From NCBI GenBank assembly GCA_017859395.1, contig JAFMNE010000018.1, positions 1 to 42,980 on the forward strand: a DNA stretch of 42,980 nt, in the 5' to 3' direction. The translations under genes were made by a program, and so were the position numbers. The notes under the pieces are model-generated. The model had not been told where the DNA came from, did not search any database, and saw only the letters and a program-made list of their open reading frames with translations. The first letter of the stretch is position 1, and every line of letters begins with the position of its first letter. Below are positions 7,738 through 16,162 of this stretch, one piece after another. This stretch comes from Ilumatobacteraceae bacterium (lineage in GTDB: Bacteria > Actinomycetota > Acidimicrobiia > Acidimicrobiales > Ilumatobacteraceae).

Positions 7738-9222
7738 ATGTCGACGCTCTCCGACGTGATCCGCCAGAAGACCGACCTTGATCGCGACGAGGCAGCCCAT
7801 CTCGTCCGGCTTGTCTCCGAGTGGGGAATGATTGCCGATCTGTCATTCAGTGACTTGTTGCTACACCTTCGTGACGGCAACGGTGTGTGGTTCGTTGCCG
7901 CGCAGGTGCGCGCCGCCACCGGCCAGACCGTGTTCGATTCCGACATGGTGGGGGTGCCGACCGGCGTTGATGTTGCCTCGGCCTTGGACGCTGCGAGCTC
8001 CGGTGATGTGATGAATGGCACCATGTCGGTGGATGGCGATGATCCGCTGGAGGTGCTGGCAATCCCGGTGCCCCACGCTGGCCGGGTCGTGGCGGTGTTG
8101 ACCAGAGTGCGTGCGCCGCGCCCCAATCGCCGTCCTGGCGAACTTGAACGTGTGTACACCGAGGTATTTGCGCACTTCACGTCGATGATTGCCGCGGGCA
8201 AATTCCCTTTCGCCTCACGCGTGGGTGACTCGTCGTCGGCGCCGCGCATCGGCGATGGCGTGATCACGATCGACACCGAGGGAATGGTGCGGTATGTCTC
8301 ACCGAATGCGAACTCGGCATTGCATCGGGTGGGCATCATGTCGAATCCGGTTGGCACCTCGTTGCAGGAGTTGGGTTTCAATGATGAACCGGTGCGCCAT
8401 GCGGTGGAACGCCGCCTGCCGGTTATCGAGGAATTCGAGCAGGGCCGTGACATCACCTTGCTGTGCCGGTGTGTGCCCCTACTCGACCCTGACGACGATG
8501 GAGTGCGGGGCGTGTTGATGATGATGCGCGATGTCACCGAGTTACGACGGCGCGATCGGTTGTTGCTGTCGAAGGATGCAACGATCCGCGAGATCCATCA
8601 CCGGGTGAAGAACAACCTGCAGACGATCTCATCGTTGCTGCGCCTGCAGGCACGGCGACTCACACACCCAGAGGCGATTTCAGCGGTGGGGGAGTCGGTG
8701 CGTCGAATTCGCACGATCGCGCTCGTGCACGAGGCCCTCTCGCGCGAACCCGGCGAGGATGTGACGCTGCTCGAGATTGTGCGGCCACTATTGCGTCTGG
8801 CAGAGGAAGGGCTGCAGTCGCCCGATCGTCCGGTGCGCTTCACCGTCGAGGGCGATGGTGGTCGGGTGCCGGCCACGATCGCCACGCCGCTGTCGGTGGT
8901 GCTCACGGAGTTGTTGCAGAACGCGGTCGAGCATGGATTCGGCGACGGTGTCGGCGGTGATGTCGTGGTGCGTCTCGCCCATGACAGCGATCGTTTGCAC
9001 ATCACGGTGGTGGACGACGGCCGCGGTGTCGACCCTGGATTCGATCTCGAATCAGCCGAGGGCCTCGGCCTATCGATTGTGCGCACGCTGGTGACCACCG
9101 AGTTGGCGGGCACGATTTCTATTGCTGCGGCGACCGCAGGCGATCTTGTGGCGGCCGGTCTCGATAGCAGCGGTGGGCGTGGCACGGTGATCGAGATGGA
9201 TGTGCCGACGTTCGGTGAATGA
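7738..9222 (+). CDS. pdtaS: Cytoplasmic sensor histidine kinase of the PdtaS type
   Basis: A 494-residue kinase starting MSTLSDVIRQKT at ATG 7738; the frame is open upstream, but this start matches PdtaS N-termini. The order is an N-terminal GAF-like domain (WGMIADLSFSDLLLHLRDG), a PAS domain (about residues 170-270), the HisKA_2 box REIHHRVKNNLQT with phospho-acceptor His at 287 or 288, and an ATPase domain with N395 (LLQNAVEHGF) and DDGRG at 426-430. All catalytic motifs are intact and there are no membrane segments. In mycobacteria PdtaS phosphorylates PdtaR, an ANTAR antiterminator acting on RNA. No PdtaR-like gene is present here, so its partner must lie elsewhere. Confidence 0.92.
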   Translation: MSTLSDVIRQKTDLDRDEAAHLVRLVSEWGMIADLSFSDLLLHLRDGNGVWFVAAQVRAATGQTVFDSDMVGVPTGVDVASALDAASSGDVMNGTMSVDGDDPLEVLAIPVPHAGRVVAVLTRVRAPRPNRRPGELERVYTEVFAHFTSMIAAGKFPFASRVGDSSSAPRIGDGVITIDTEGMVRYVSPNANSALHRVGIMSNPVGTSLQELGFNDEPVRHAVERRLPVIEEFEQGRDITLLCRCVPLLDPDDDGVRGVLMMMRDVTELRRRDRLLLSKDATIREIHHRVKNNLQTISSLLRLQARRLTHPEAISAVGESVRRIRTIALVHEALSREPGEDVTLLEIVRPLLRLAEEGLQSPDRPVRFTVEGDGGRVPATIATPLSVVLTELLQNAVEHGFGDGVGGDVVVRLAHDSDRLHITVVDDGRGVDPGFDLESAEGLGLSIVRTLVTTELAGTISIAAATAGDLVAAGLDSSGGRGTVIEMDVPTFGE

Positions 9223-9281
9223 GCGTCGTGCGCACTGACGCGACTTGACCAAACGTCACCCAATCGTCATCCAATCGTGAC

Positions 9282-9295
9282 GTGAATGTCGTCAC
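9282..9295. promoter_or_regulatory. CRP-type site GTGA-N6-TCAC upstream of MscS
   Basis: GTGA at 9282-9285 and TCAC at 9292-9295 are separated by 6 bases, the core of CRP/FNR family operators, 33 bases before the channel start. Just upstream, the unit CGTCAYCCAATCGT is partly repeated (about 9254-9278). Binding by a CRP-like protein is an inference. Confidence 0.35.
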
Positions 9296-9327
9296 AATTG
9301 CACGAACTGTGGTGAATTGACGGCGTG

Positions 9328-10227
9328 ATGGCGGCGTTCGGTGGCACACTTCGCGATGTGGAGAACGTGTACTCAGCGGGCGTCTGGACGGGATGGTCCG
9401 CGCCAATCATGGTGGTTGCCGCCACGGTCGTGGCATGGATGGTTACGCGGGTCACCGGTGTGGTGTTGCGGCGCGTGGTGCGTCGCCTTGCCGACCGTGC
9501 CGTGCGCGCCCAGGCGGGACCATGGCGGGTGCGCTCGCGACGTCGTAATGAGGAGTCGAACGCTCTGCATGAGCAACGGCGCCGTCAACGCGTTGATGCA
9601 GCAGCGCGCATGATCAACCATCTGGTGTCGGTGGTGGTGTGGCTGATCGCGCTCATCGTCGTGTTTCACCTGCTCGAGGTTGATGCGGCATTCTTCCTGT
9701 CGAGCGCGGGCTTTATTGGTGCAGGTGTGGCCATCGGCGGCCAGCACAAGGTGAACGACTACCTGACGGGTCTGCTCGTGCATTTCGAGGACCGCTACGG
9801 CGTTGGCGACCTGATCGAGTGGGAGACCCCCTCGGGCGGCATGGTGTGCGGGGCGGTGGAGAACGTGGGTCTCTTCACCACTCGGGTACGCGAGGGCGAC
9901 TCATCGGTGCATATCCCGAACCACGCGCTGGCCCATGTTCGCAATCGATCCCAAGAAGCCGCGGCCACCACCTTGCATCTGCGAGTTGGCTCACGCGTGG
10001 ACGAAGCCGCCGTGACCTCGGCGTTGCGCGATCTTGCGGGCGAACCCGGGTTGACCGACGTGCTCTTTGTGGGCGACATTGCGAGTCATCAGCCCGACAC
10101 CGGTGAAATCCGCGTTGACGTGATGACGCCACGACCGCTCGATCCTCGGTTGCGTGAGCGCCTCGAGCGACGCGCGGAACGACGACTCGGCGCACAGGCC
10201 ACCGATGACGACCGCCCACTGGTGTAG
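9328..10227 (+). CDS. MscS family mechanosensitive ion channel
   Basis: About 299 residues. It has a first hydrophobic helix (about residues 22-48), a basic cytoplasmic stretch rich in Arg, a second helix (VVVWLIALIVVFHLLEV) and a third pore-type helix, FLSSAGFIGAGVAIGGQ, leading into the beta domain (VHFEDRYGVGDLIEW, VENVGLFTTRVREGDSSVHIPN). This is the small MscS architecture, which opens under membrane tension to release solutes during osmotic down-shock. Start codons GTG 9325 and ATG 9328 are adjacent; I chose the ATG. It is transcribed in the same direction as pdtaS with a 105-bp gap holding a CRP-type motif, so it likely has its own promoter. Confidence 0.88.
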   Translation: MAAFGGTLRDVENVYSAGVWTGWSAPIMVVAATVVAWMVTRVTGVVLRRVVRRLADRAVRAQAGPWRVRSRRRNEESNALHEQRRRQRVDAAARMINHLVSVVVWLIALIVVFHLLEVDAAFFLSSAGFIGAGVAIGGQHKVNDYLTGLLVHFEDRYGVGDLIEWETPSGGMVCGAVENVGLFTTRVREGDSSVHIPNHALAHVRNRSQEAAATTLHLRVGSRVDEAAVTSALRDLAGEPGLTDVLFVGDIASHQPDTGEIRVDVMTPRPLDPRLRERLERRAERRLGAQATDDDRPLV

Positions 10228-10245
10228 CGGGCAATTGGGTGGGCG

Positions 10246-10554
10246 TCAGCCCACGGGTTGCGCGCGACGGGCCTTCTCGGCGGCGGCGCGCTGACGGCGG
10301 ATGTCGCGACGTTCCTCTTCGGACAGTCCGCCCCACACGCCGGAGTCTTGGTTAGTAGCTAGGGCGTAGTCCAAGCAGTCACCGGTCACGGCGCACTCGC
10401 GGCACACCCGCTTCGCCTCGGCGATCGCCACCAGCGCCATGCCGGTGGTGCCGATCGGAAAGAACAACGCCGGATCGGTGTCGCGGCAGAGAGCGCTGTC
10501 GCGCCAGTCGTCGTCGGCGGTATCCAGAGCGGGGTTCGGCAGCGGGTAGGTCAC
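10246..10554 (-). CDS. WhiB family iron-sulfur transcriptional regulator
   Basis: A 102-residue WhiB-like protein. The four [4Fe-4S] cysteines are C23, C51, C54 and C60 (C-x27-C-x2-C-x5-C). They are followed by the GVWGG turn (residues 72-76) and a basic C-terminal tail (RRDIRRQRAAAEKARRA) that binds DNA or partners. WhiB proteins act with the principal sigma factor and sense redox or nitric oxide. GTG 10554 is preferred over an upstream start at 10608 because GAGGAGA lies just before it. The compact form resembles WhiB1, but the subgroup is not certain. It converges on mscS with 18 bp between stops and has a near-consensus promoter upstream. Confidence 0.92.
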   Translation of the reverse strand: MTYPLPNPALDTADDDWRDSALCRDTDPALFFPIGTTGMALVAIAEAKRVCRECAVTGDCLDYALATNQDSGVWGGLSEEERRDIRRQRAAAEKARRAQPVG

Positions 10555-10622
10555 GTTCGGCGATCTCCTCGTGTCGGGCCACCGAAGTGGCGGTCGGGGG
10601 TGCCCCACTCGGGACGGCGCAG

Positions 10623-10651
10623 ACGGTAGGGGCTGATCGTGCCGGTATCAA
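10623..10651 (-). promoter_or_regulatory. whiB promoter: TTGATA-N17-TACCGT
   Basis: On the minus strand the -35 hexamer TTGATA (10651-10646) and the -10 hexamer TACCGT (10628-10623) are separated by exactly 17 bases. This fits the principal sigma factor and predicts a leader of about 60 bases before GTG 10554. Directly upstream are two TGAACT direct repeats 11 bp apart (10653-10658 and 10664-10669). Further up are palindromes CGATATCG (10675-10682) and GAGATATCTC (10689-10698). These are candidate activator or repressor sites. Confidence 0.6.
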
Positions 10652-10809
10652 GAGTTCACCGATAGTTCATGCATCGATATCGCTAAACGAGATATCTCAT
10701 TCTCGGTAGTGATATTCGCGTCACGTCGGATCTGGCGGGTGGTGCACAGCGCGCATCACCGCCTCCCAACCTGCGGCTACCGTGCGGATGTGGGCGAAGG
10801 GAGGCGGCA

Positions 10810-11502
10810 ATGACGCTGATCGTGGCGCATCGTGGCAGTCACGACATCCACCGCGAGAACAGCGTGGCGGCCTTTCGTGACGCCGTCACTCGCGGTGCCG
10901 ACGGCATCGAACTCGACCTGCGCCGCAGCCGTGACGGGGTCGGTGTGATCCACCACGACGCCGCCCTGGCCGATGGCCGCGTGATCGCCGAGACCCTCGC
11001 CGCCGATCTCGGCGCCGATGTCTGCACCCTTGGCGACGCGCTCGATGCGTGCGCCGGTGCGTTCGTCAATATCGAGATCAAAAACCAACTCGGCGAGCCG
11101 GGCCACGATCCCGACGCGCGAGTGGTTGAGGTGCTCGCCGTTGAGCTCGAGCGCCGGCCCGATGCACCATCGCGCTGGTTGATATCGAGTTTCGATGCCG
11201 CCACATTGGCAACCGCACGACATCGGTTGCCACGGGTGCGTACGGCCTATCTCACGGCGCATGACCCCGCGAGCGCCCTCGACACGGTGATGGCCAACGG
11301 TCATCCCTGGTGGCACCCGTGGGATCAGACCCTGCACGTTGACGATGTGCGGCGTGCACATGCCAACGGTGTGGGCGTCACCGTGTGGACGTGTAACGAC
11401 TCATCACGGATGGCGATGTGGATGGGCGCTGGTGTGGATGCGGTGTGCACCGACGATGTCGGCACTGCGTTGAACATTCGCCGGCAGATCAGCGCCGGGT
11501 GA
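10810..11502 (+). CDS. Glycerophosphodiester phosphodiesterase (GDPD)
   Basis: A 230-residue TIM-barrel enzyme. The motifs are in order: HRG at residues 7-9, ENS (replacing ENT) at about 17-19, IELDLR, and IHHD with the catalytic His at about 48-49. It hydrolyses glycerophosphodiesters to glycerol 3-phosphate and an alcohol. There is no signal peptide, so it acts in the cytoplasm. GGGAGG lies a few bases before ATG 10810. It ends 2 bp from the convergent lipid-kinase-like gene. The pair could both serve phospholipid turnover, but they are transcribed in opposite directions. Confidence 0.88.
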   Translation: MTLIVAHRGSHDIHRENSVAAFRDAVTRGADGIELDLRRSRDGVGVIHHDAALADGRVIAETLAADLGADVCTLGDALDACAGAFVNIEIKNQLGEPGHDPDARVVEVLAVELERRPDAPSRWLISSFDAATLATARHRLPRVRTAYLTAHDPASALDTVMANGHPWWHPWDQTLHVDDVRRAHANGVGVTVWTCNDSSRMAMWMGAGVDAVCTDDVGTALNIRRQISAG

Positions 11503-11504
11503 TC

Positions 11505-12455
11505 TCAACCGCGATCGGCCGTGGCGCGTGGCAAGACCAATCGCAGCGCATCGGGCACATGCTCGAATTCGAGTCGGTCGGCCGCACCGAGATGATCGCC
11601 GTCCACCTGATAGGGCATGGCGTCGTCGCCGGTGCCATCGAGACGACTGAGCACGACCTGGTTGGCGTCGGTGAACACCTGCACCCCATCGATACCGGTT
11701 GGCGCGCTGCCAGAGAACACCCGCCGTACCGCGTGCAACATCGTGGGCATCGACAGTGACGACAGGCTGATCATCGTGAGGCCGCCATCGAGGGAGGTGC
11801 CAGGCACAAGGTCGAGCGGACGATTGCCGAGATACGTGTACGGCGATGTGTTGAGCACCACCGTGAAATACGCCCCCTCGCACACCATTCCCTGCTCGGT
11901 GGTGACCGAGAAATGCGGATGGGTCCGGTCGTAGCCCCGGGCCCACGTCGTGAGTGCTGCCCACACGAATAGTGGATGGCCGAACCATCGTTTCAACGCG
12001 GCACGTCGTTCCACCGCAGCCACCACCGCGGCGTCGAGTCCGACGCCGGTGTGAAAGCAGAAATATCGACCATTCACCCGGCCGAGACCCACCCTCGGCG
12101 ATGGCTCGTCGAGGGCGTCGGCCATAAGGGCCGCGGCTGCCAGCGGGTCGTTCGGAAGGCCAATCGTGCGAGCGAAGACATTGGTCGAGCCACCGGGCAG
12201 CACCGCGAGCGCAGTGTCGCTGCCGGCGAGTCCGGTGGCGGCTTCATTCAGCGTGCCGTCACCTCCGAAGGCCGCCACCACGTCCACACCACGCCGTGCT
12301 GCATCAGCTGCAAAGCGGGTCGCGTGCCCACGGCGATTGGTCTCGACCACCTCGACGTCATGTCGGCCGGCAGCGCCGAGCGCACGGTGCACGAGCACCG
12401 TGTTGCGGGCCGTCACCGACGACGCGAACGAGTTGACAATGAGCAGCACCCGCAC
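11505..12455 (-). CDS. Diacylglycerol/sphingosine kinase-like lipid kinase
   Basis: A 316-residue protein with the DAGK catalytic domain: a Rossmann-like start (VRVLLIVNSFAS), the nucleotide-binding GGDGTLNEAATG at residues 64-75, and LPGGSTNVFAR further on. The C-terminal half is the beta-sandwich domain of bacterial DgkB/YegS proteins, with an acidic segment (TSLDGGLTMISL). It phosphorylates a lipid, probably diacylglycerol, at the inner membrane face. The frame is open to 12806, but those codons overlap divergent etfB; GTG 12455, which gives the family's usual N-terminus, is the sensible start. It is divergent from etfB over a 108-bp gap. Confidence 0.85.
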   Translation of the reverse strand: MRVLLIVNSFASSVTARNTVLVHRALGAAGRHDVEVVETNRRGHATRFAADAARRGVDVVAAFGGDGTLNEAATGLAGSDTALAVLPGGSTNVFARTIGLPNDPLAAAALMADALDEPSPRVGLGRVNGRYFCFHTGVGLDAAVVAAVERRAALKRWFGHPLFVWAALTTWARGYDRTHPHFSVTTEQGMVCEGAYFTVVLNTSPYTYLGNRPLDLVPGTSLDGGLTMISLSSLSMPTMLHAVRRVFSGSAPTGIDGVQVFTDANQVVLSRLDGTGDDAMPYQVDGDHLGAADRLEFEHVPDALRLVLPRATADRG

Positions 12456-12505
12456 CGTGCGCGACGGTAGCAGTCGATTCGACCCGCCAGGCTCTGCGCA
12501 GCCGC

Positions 12506-12520
12506 GCACACTGGGTGTGC
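12506..12520. promoter_or_regulatory. Inverted repeat GCACAC-TGG-GTGTGC in the etfB upstream gap
   Basis: Perfect 6-bp arms with a 3-base spacer sit midway between the lipid-kinase-like gene and etfB. Either gene could be controlled from here. It could be an operator or simply a short hairpin in an mRNA leader. Confidence 0.3.
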
Positions 12521-12563
12521 ACACAGTTGGGATACGGGCTGACCAGTGGGTAACAATGACGCC

Positions 12564-13340
12564 ATGAAGGTGATCGTGTGCGTCAAGCAGATCCCCGACC
12601 CGGCAACGCCCGGCGAACTGGATCCCGCAACCAACCAACTCAAGCGCGAGGGCAAGCTGATCCTCGACGAGTCCGATAGCTATGGGGTCGAGATGGCTCT
12701 GCAGCTCGTCGATGCCGCTGGTGGCGGTGAGGTGGCCATCGTGTCGATGGCGCCGAATGACGAGGTGTCGGGCATGCGTACCGCCCTCGCCATGGGCGCG
12801 GCTCAAGGTGTGCTGGTTTCCGACCCAGCGCTCGCCGGCTCGGATGCGCTGACCACCGCGAAGGTGTTGGCCGCAGCCGTGCAGCGCCTCGGCGGCGCCG
12901 ACCTCGTGCTGGCCGGTACCGAGTCCTCCGATGGGTACACCGGCACCGTGCCCGAGCAGATGGCCGAACTTCTGGGCCTTCCCTCGGTCACCTTTGCCAA
13001 GAGCGTCGCCGTCGACGGTGGCAGCTTGAAGGTCGACCGTCAGACCGAGGCCGGGTACGACGAGGTGACCTGCCCGTTGCCAGCACTCGTCAGCGTGACG
13101 GCCGGCGTGGTCGAGCCTCGCTATCCCAGCTTCAAGGGCATCATGGCCGCCAAGTCGAAGCCCGTCGAGACCGTCACCGCAGCAGATCTCGGTGTGAGCC
13201 CGGCCGGTTGGGCTGGCGCCGGTCAGACCATCTCCGAGGTCGCTCAGGCACCGGCTCGTGAGGCCGGCACCGTCATCGAAGACGATGGCGAGGCCTTTGG
13301 AAAGATCGTCGAGTACCTAGAGGGCCTGAAGGTCATCTGA
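12564..13340 (+). CDS. etfB: Electron transfer flavoprotein beta subunit
   Basis: A 258-residue subunit starting MKVIVCVKQIPDP at ATG 12564. It has the family's AMP-binding features: LILDESDSYGVEMALQL near residues 33-49 and the later VLAGTESSDGYTGTVPEQMAELLG. With EtfA it forms the soluble FAD/AMP heterodimer that takes electrons from acyl-CoA dehydrogenases and passes them to ETF:quinone oxidoreductase. etfA follows 49 bp downstream in the same operon. The acyl-CoA dehydrogenase at 23891 is a plausible donor, although it is a separate unit. Confidence 0.96.
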   Translation: MKVIVCVKQIPDPATPGELDPATNQLKREGKLILDESDSYGVEMALQLVDAAGGGEVAIVSMAPNDEVSGMRTALAMGAAQGVLVSDPALAGSDALTTAKVLAAAVQRLGGADLVLAGTESSDGYTGTVPEQMAELLGLPSVTFAKSVAVDGGSLKVDRQTEAGYDEVTCPLPALVSVTAGVVEPRYPSFKGIMAAKSKPVETVTAADLGVSPAGWAGAGQTISEVAQAPAREAGTVIEDDGEAFGKIVEYLEGLKVI

Positions 13341-13389
13341 CCTGGGCTGCTGAACCACCCACCGAACGCAGGATCAAAGGACACCGAAC

Positions 13390-14358
13390 ATGGCCATCTC
13401 CACCATCTGGGTCTTCGCACAGGAGGCCAACGGCGCGCCCACCAGCGGCACGCTTGAACTGCTCACCAAGGCGCGGTCGCTCGGCGGCTCGGTCGCCGCT
13501 TTCGTTGGCGGTGACGCATCCGCCATCGCCGGTTCGCTCGGCGAGTATGGCGCCAGCACGGTCTACGCCACGGGCGATCTTGGTGGTGCCCTTCCCGGTG
13601 TGGCCGTCGCTTCGGCGATGAAGGCGGTCATCGACGGCGGGTCCAGCCCCGATCTCGTCATGTTCCCGCAGAACTATGAAGGACGCGACGTGATGTCGCG
13701 ACTGTCGGTGAAACTCGACCGCACGGTGTTGACGAACAGCATCGACATCGCGGTCGATGGCGACACCGTCAGCGCCACCACCCCGGTGTTCGGTGGTAAC
13801 ACACTGGTCACTGCCACATTCACTGGCACCGGCCCGCACCTCGTGGCGTTCCGGCCCAAGTCGTTCGCCGCAGAGCCCGCCGGTGGCGGTGCCCCTGAAG
13901 TGGTGTCCGCGCCGGTTCCCGATCTGGGTTCAACCGCGGGCGCTGCAGTGACCGCGGTCCATGTCGAGGAATCCACAGGTCCCAAGCTCGATGAGGCCGC
14001 CATTGTCGTTGCTGGTGGCCGTGGTCTCGGCGAGGCTGAGAAGTTTGCCATGGTCGACGAACTCGCATCGGTTCTCAAGGGTGCCGCGGGTGCATCGCGC
14101 GCCATTGTCGACGCCGGGTGGGTGCCCTACTCGATGCAGGTGGGCCAGACCGGCAAGGTTGTGAAGCCAAACGTATACATCGCTGCCGGCATCTCGGGTG
14201 CCACCCAGCACATGGTGGGCATGAAGGGCTCGAAGAACATCATCGCGATCAACAAAGACGCCGAAGCCCCCATCTTCGGTGTGGCCGATCTCGGCATCGT
14301 CGGCGACGTGCACAAGGTGCTGCCGAAGTTGATCGAGGCGCTGCAGGCGCGCGGCTGA
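13390..14358 (+). CDS. etfA: Electron transfer flavoprotein alpha subunit
   Basis: A 322-residue subunit. The N-terminal ETF domain starts [12 protein letters not shown]. The C-terminal FAD domain carries [14 protein letters not shown], the conserved [34 protein letters not shown] and [21 protein letters not shown], all FAD contacts. AAAGGA precedes ATG 13390. It forms the heterodimer with the adjacent EtfB. Its stop is one base from the stop of the opposing gene at 14360, and no terminator hairpin is visible in between. Confidence 0.96.
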   Translation: MAISTIWVFAQEANGAPTSGTLELLTKARSLGGSVAAFVGGDASAIAGSLGEYGASTVYATGDLGGALPGVAVASAMKAVIDGGSSPDLVMFPQNYEGRDVMSRLSVKLDRTVLTNSIDIAVDGDTVSATTPVFGGNTLVTATFTGTGPHLVAFRPKSFAAEPAGGGAPEVVSAPVPDLGSTAGAAVTAVHVEESTGPKLDEAAIVVAGGRGLGEAEKFAMVDELASVLKGAAGASRAIVDAGWVPYSMQVGQTGKVVKPNVYIAAGISGATQHMVGMKGSKNIIAINKDAEAPIFGVADLGIVGDVHKVLPKLIEALQARG

Positions 14359-14359
14359 G

Positions 14360-15403
14360 TTAGCCCCCGTCTACCGCTAAGAACACCCACGAGAGCCCGT
14401 CGTCGGGGGAGTGCGCCACCAGGCGTAGCTCCCATCCGCCGGCGGGCTCTGTCGTGTCCCACCACCACCATCGCAGTGGCCGCACTGCGGCACCGAGCTC
14501 GGCACCGTCGCCCCAGTCGTGGTCGACGTCGCACATCGTGGCCAGTAGCCACCACACGTTGAAGCGTGCGGTCGCCACACCACGGCGGCGTCCATGAGCT
14601 GCACCCGAGGCACCGGCCCATACAAGATGGGTCAATGCCGCGTTGAGGCCGATCTCGACGGCGCGAATGTGGCGCGGGCCTACCGCGGAGAGAGCGGCGA
14701 CATGGTCGCCCTCGACACAGATCATCTCGGTGCGTGCGGTGCTGTCATCGGTCCACACCTGCACGAGGGCACGGAAAGCGTCGTGGGTGTCGTCATCGTC
14801 GACCACAGCATGCGGAGAGGGTGACAAATCCATCGGTGTCAGATCTGTGGGGCGCGGCGGCGCCGGTGCTTCACAGCCATCGTCGGTGTATGTCGGGTGC
14901 AGATAGTCGGGTTCCCACGGTTGGCGTCTCGCAGGAAGATCGAGCACGCGTACGGCACTGAGCGCTACCGGGTTCGCGCTCGACGCGTTGTCGTCGATGT
15001 CGTCGCCGCGCAGCGCTCGTTCATGCGCCACGATGTCGCGAATGGGCCCGAGGGGAAGCAGTGGGGCCAACTCCGCCCAGGTGTGGTGAGTGGCGATGAC
15101 CTCTGAGAGCGGGCCGGGGGTGAAACGTCCCGCCTCGTCATCGATGGCCGCGACCGCCCACTCGGCAGGAGCCCAGAGCGCTAGGCGATACTCGGCCAAG
15201 GTGGCGGCGGGCCACAGTTGACGTCCGGTGCGTACCGCTGACCGACAGCGATCGCGGAGGCGCAACAGGCCTGCCCAGTCGCGTGTGGCCACGCGGTCGT
15301 CCACACATCGCACGAGGGCATCGAGATCGGCGGAATGAATGGCGGCGTCGAGCACCTCGTCGACCACCGGGTCGTCATCGGTGGGCGATACGTCATCGGT
15401 CAT
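14360..15403 (-). CDS. Uncharacterised acidic protein, last gene of the SCO1664/DUF3090 cluster
   Basis: A 347-residue protein that I do not recognise. It has no signal peptide or membrane helix. The N-terminus is very acidic ([20 protein letters not shown]). A helical region rich in Arg and Trp follows, then a Pro-rich linker (about residues 175-200), then a C-terminal domain with many Trp residues, including WWWW, and the ending [11 protein letters not shown]. It starts at ATG 15403, 36 bp downstream of the kinase-fold gene on the same strand, so it is probably the fourth gene of that operon. No function is proposed. Confidence 0.7.
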   Translation of the reverse strand: MTDDVSPTDDDPVVDEVLDAAIHSADLDALVRCVDDRVATRDWAGLLRLRDRCRSAVRTGRQLWPAATLAEYRLALWAPAEWAVAAIDDEAGRFTPGPLSEVIATHHTWAELAPLLPLGPIRDIVAHERALRGDDIDDNASSANPVALSAVRVLDLPARRQPWEPDYLHPTYTDDGCEAPAPPRPTDLTPMDLSPSPHAVVDDDDTHDAFRALVQVWTDDSTARTEMICVEGDHVAALSAVGPRHIRAVEIGLNAALTHLVWAGASGAAHGRRRGVATARFNVWWLLATMCDVDHDWGDGAELGAAVRPLRWWWWDTTEPAGGWELRLVAHSPDDGLSWVFLAVDGG

Positions 15404-15439
15404 CGAGGTGCCGTCCGGATGAGGGGATCCATCGCTGCC

Positions 15440-16162
15440 TCAGATCAGTGGCCAGGGGTAGCGGTGGCCGGTTGTATCCGCAGGTAGTTCACCAATTGTC
15501 AGCAACTCGGCACAGCGCTGTGAGATGGCTGCTACTTCGTCATCGGTGAGCAGTGCCGCGACCTCGAGGGGAACCGATGTGGTGAATGCGTCGAGTCGGG
15601 GTACCACCGCGTCGGGCAGAGCGGTGCCAGCGAAGTCCCAGATCACCGTGCGAAGTTTGAATTCCTCGGAAAAACAAAGACCGTTGTCGATCGCCCACAC
15701 GGTGTCATGCGCCAGCAGGCAATGCCCGGCTTTGCGGTCGGTGTTGTTGGCGACGATGTCGAATACAGCGATGTCGACGAGGCGTTCGTGTAGGTCATCC
15801 CGGGCTTCGAGCACCGTGAAGTAGTGCTCGCTGTGATCGGCATCAACAAACCACTGAAACGAGCCCTCACCAAGCGGGCCGTCGCGGATCACCGTGGGTG
15901 GCACCACGCCGACGCCGAGCGCCTCGCTCACCAGGTAGGCGGCGCGTTCACGGCGGTGCAGCCCGGCGGGGAAATCCCACAGCGGACGCTCGCCGCGCAC
16001 GGGTTTGTACACGGCGCGTTGGGCCGCGTCGCCCGCGCGCAAGGTCACCAAGAAGGTGGCGTTCGAACTCCACGGAAGCCGACCGTCGATCTCGATGTCG
16101 GCGGTGTGGAGAAATGCGATGGGGTCATCGACGCCGTCGAGGGTCAGTTCATTCGCGCGCAC
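15440..16162 (-). CDS. SCO1664 family protein (PI3/PI4-kinase-like fold)
   Basis: A 240-residue member of the actinobacterial SCO1664 family. Kinase-like features are the invariant-Lys strand RAVYKPVRGERPLWDFP, the catalytic-loop pattern DIVANNTDRKAGHCLL (Asp, Arg, spaced polar residue) and AIDNGLCF in place of the DFG motif. The family is known by sequence only; a phosphotransferase activity is inferred from the fold. It overlaps the DUF3090 gene by 19 bases, so the two are tightly coupled. This fixed neighbourhood with DUF3090 and a histidine phosphatase is the family's hallmark. Confidence 0.88.
   Translation of the reverse strand: MRANELTLDGVDDPIAFLHTADIEIDGRLPWSSNATFLVTLRAGDAAQRAVYKPVRGERPLWDFPAGLHRRERAAYLVSEALGVGVVPPTVIRDGPLGEGSFQWFVDADHSEHYFTVLEARDDLHERLVDIAVFDIVANNTDRKAGHCLLAHDTVWAIDNGLCFSEEFKLRTVIWDFAGTALPDAVVPRLDAFTTSVPLEVAALLTDDEVAAISQRCAELLTIGELPADTTGHRYPWPLI

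Noticed and set aside
11505-12806. N-terminally extended version of the lipid-kinase-like gene
   Set aside because: The extra 117 codons overlap divergent etfB and encode no recognisable domain; GTG 12455 gives the normal family start.
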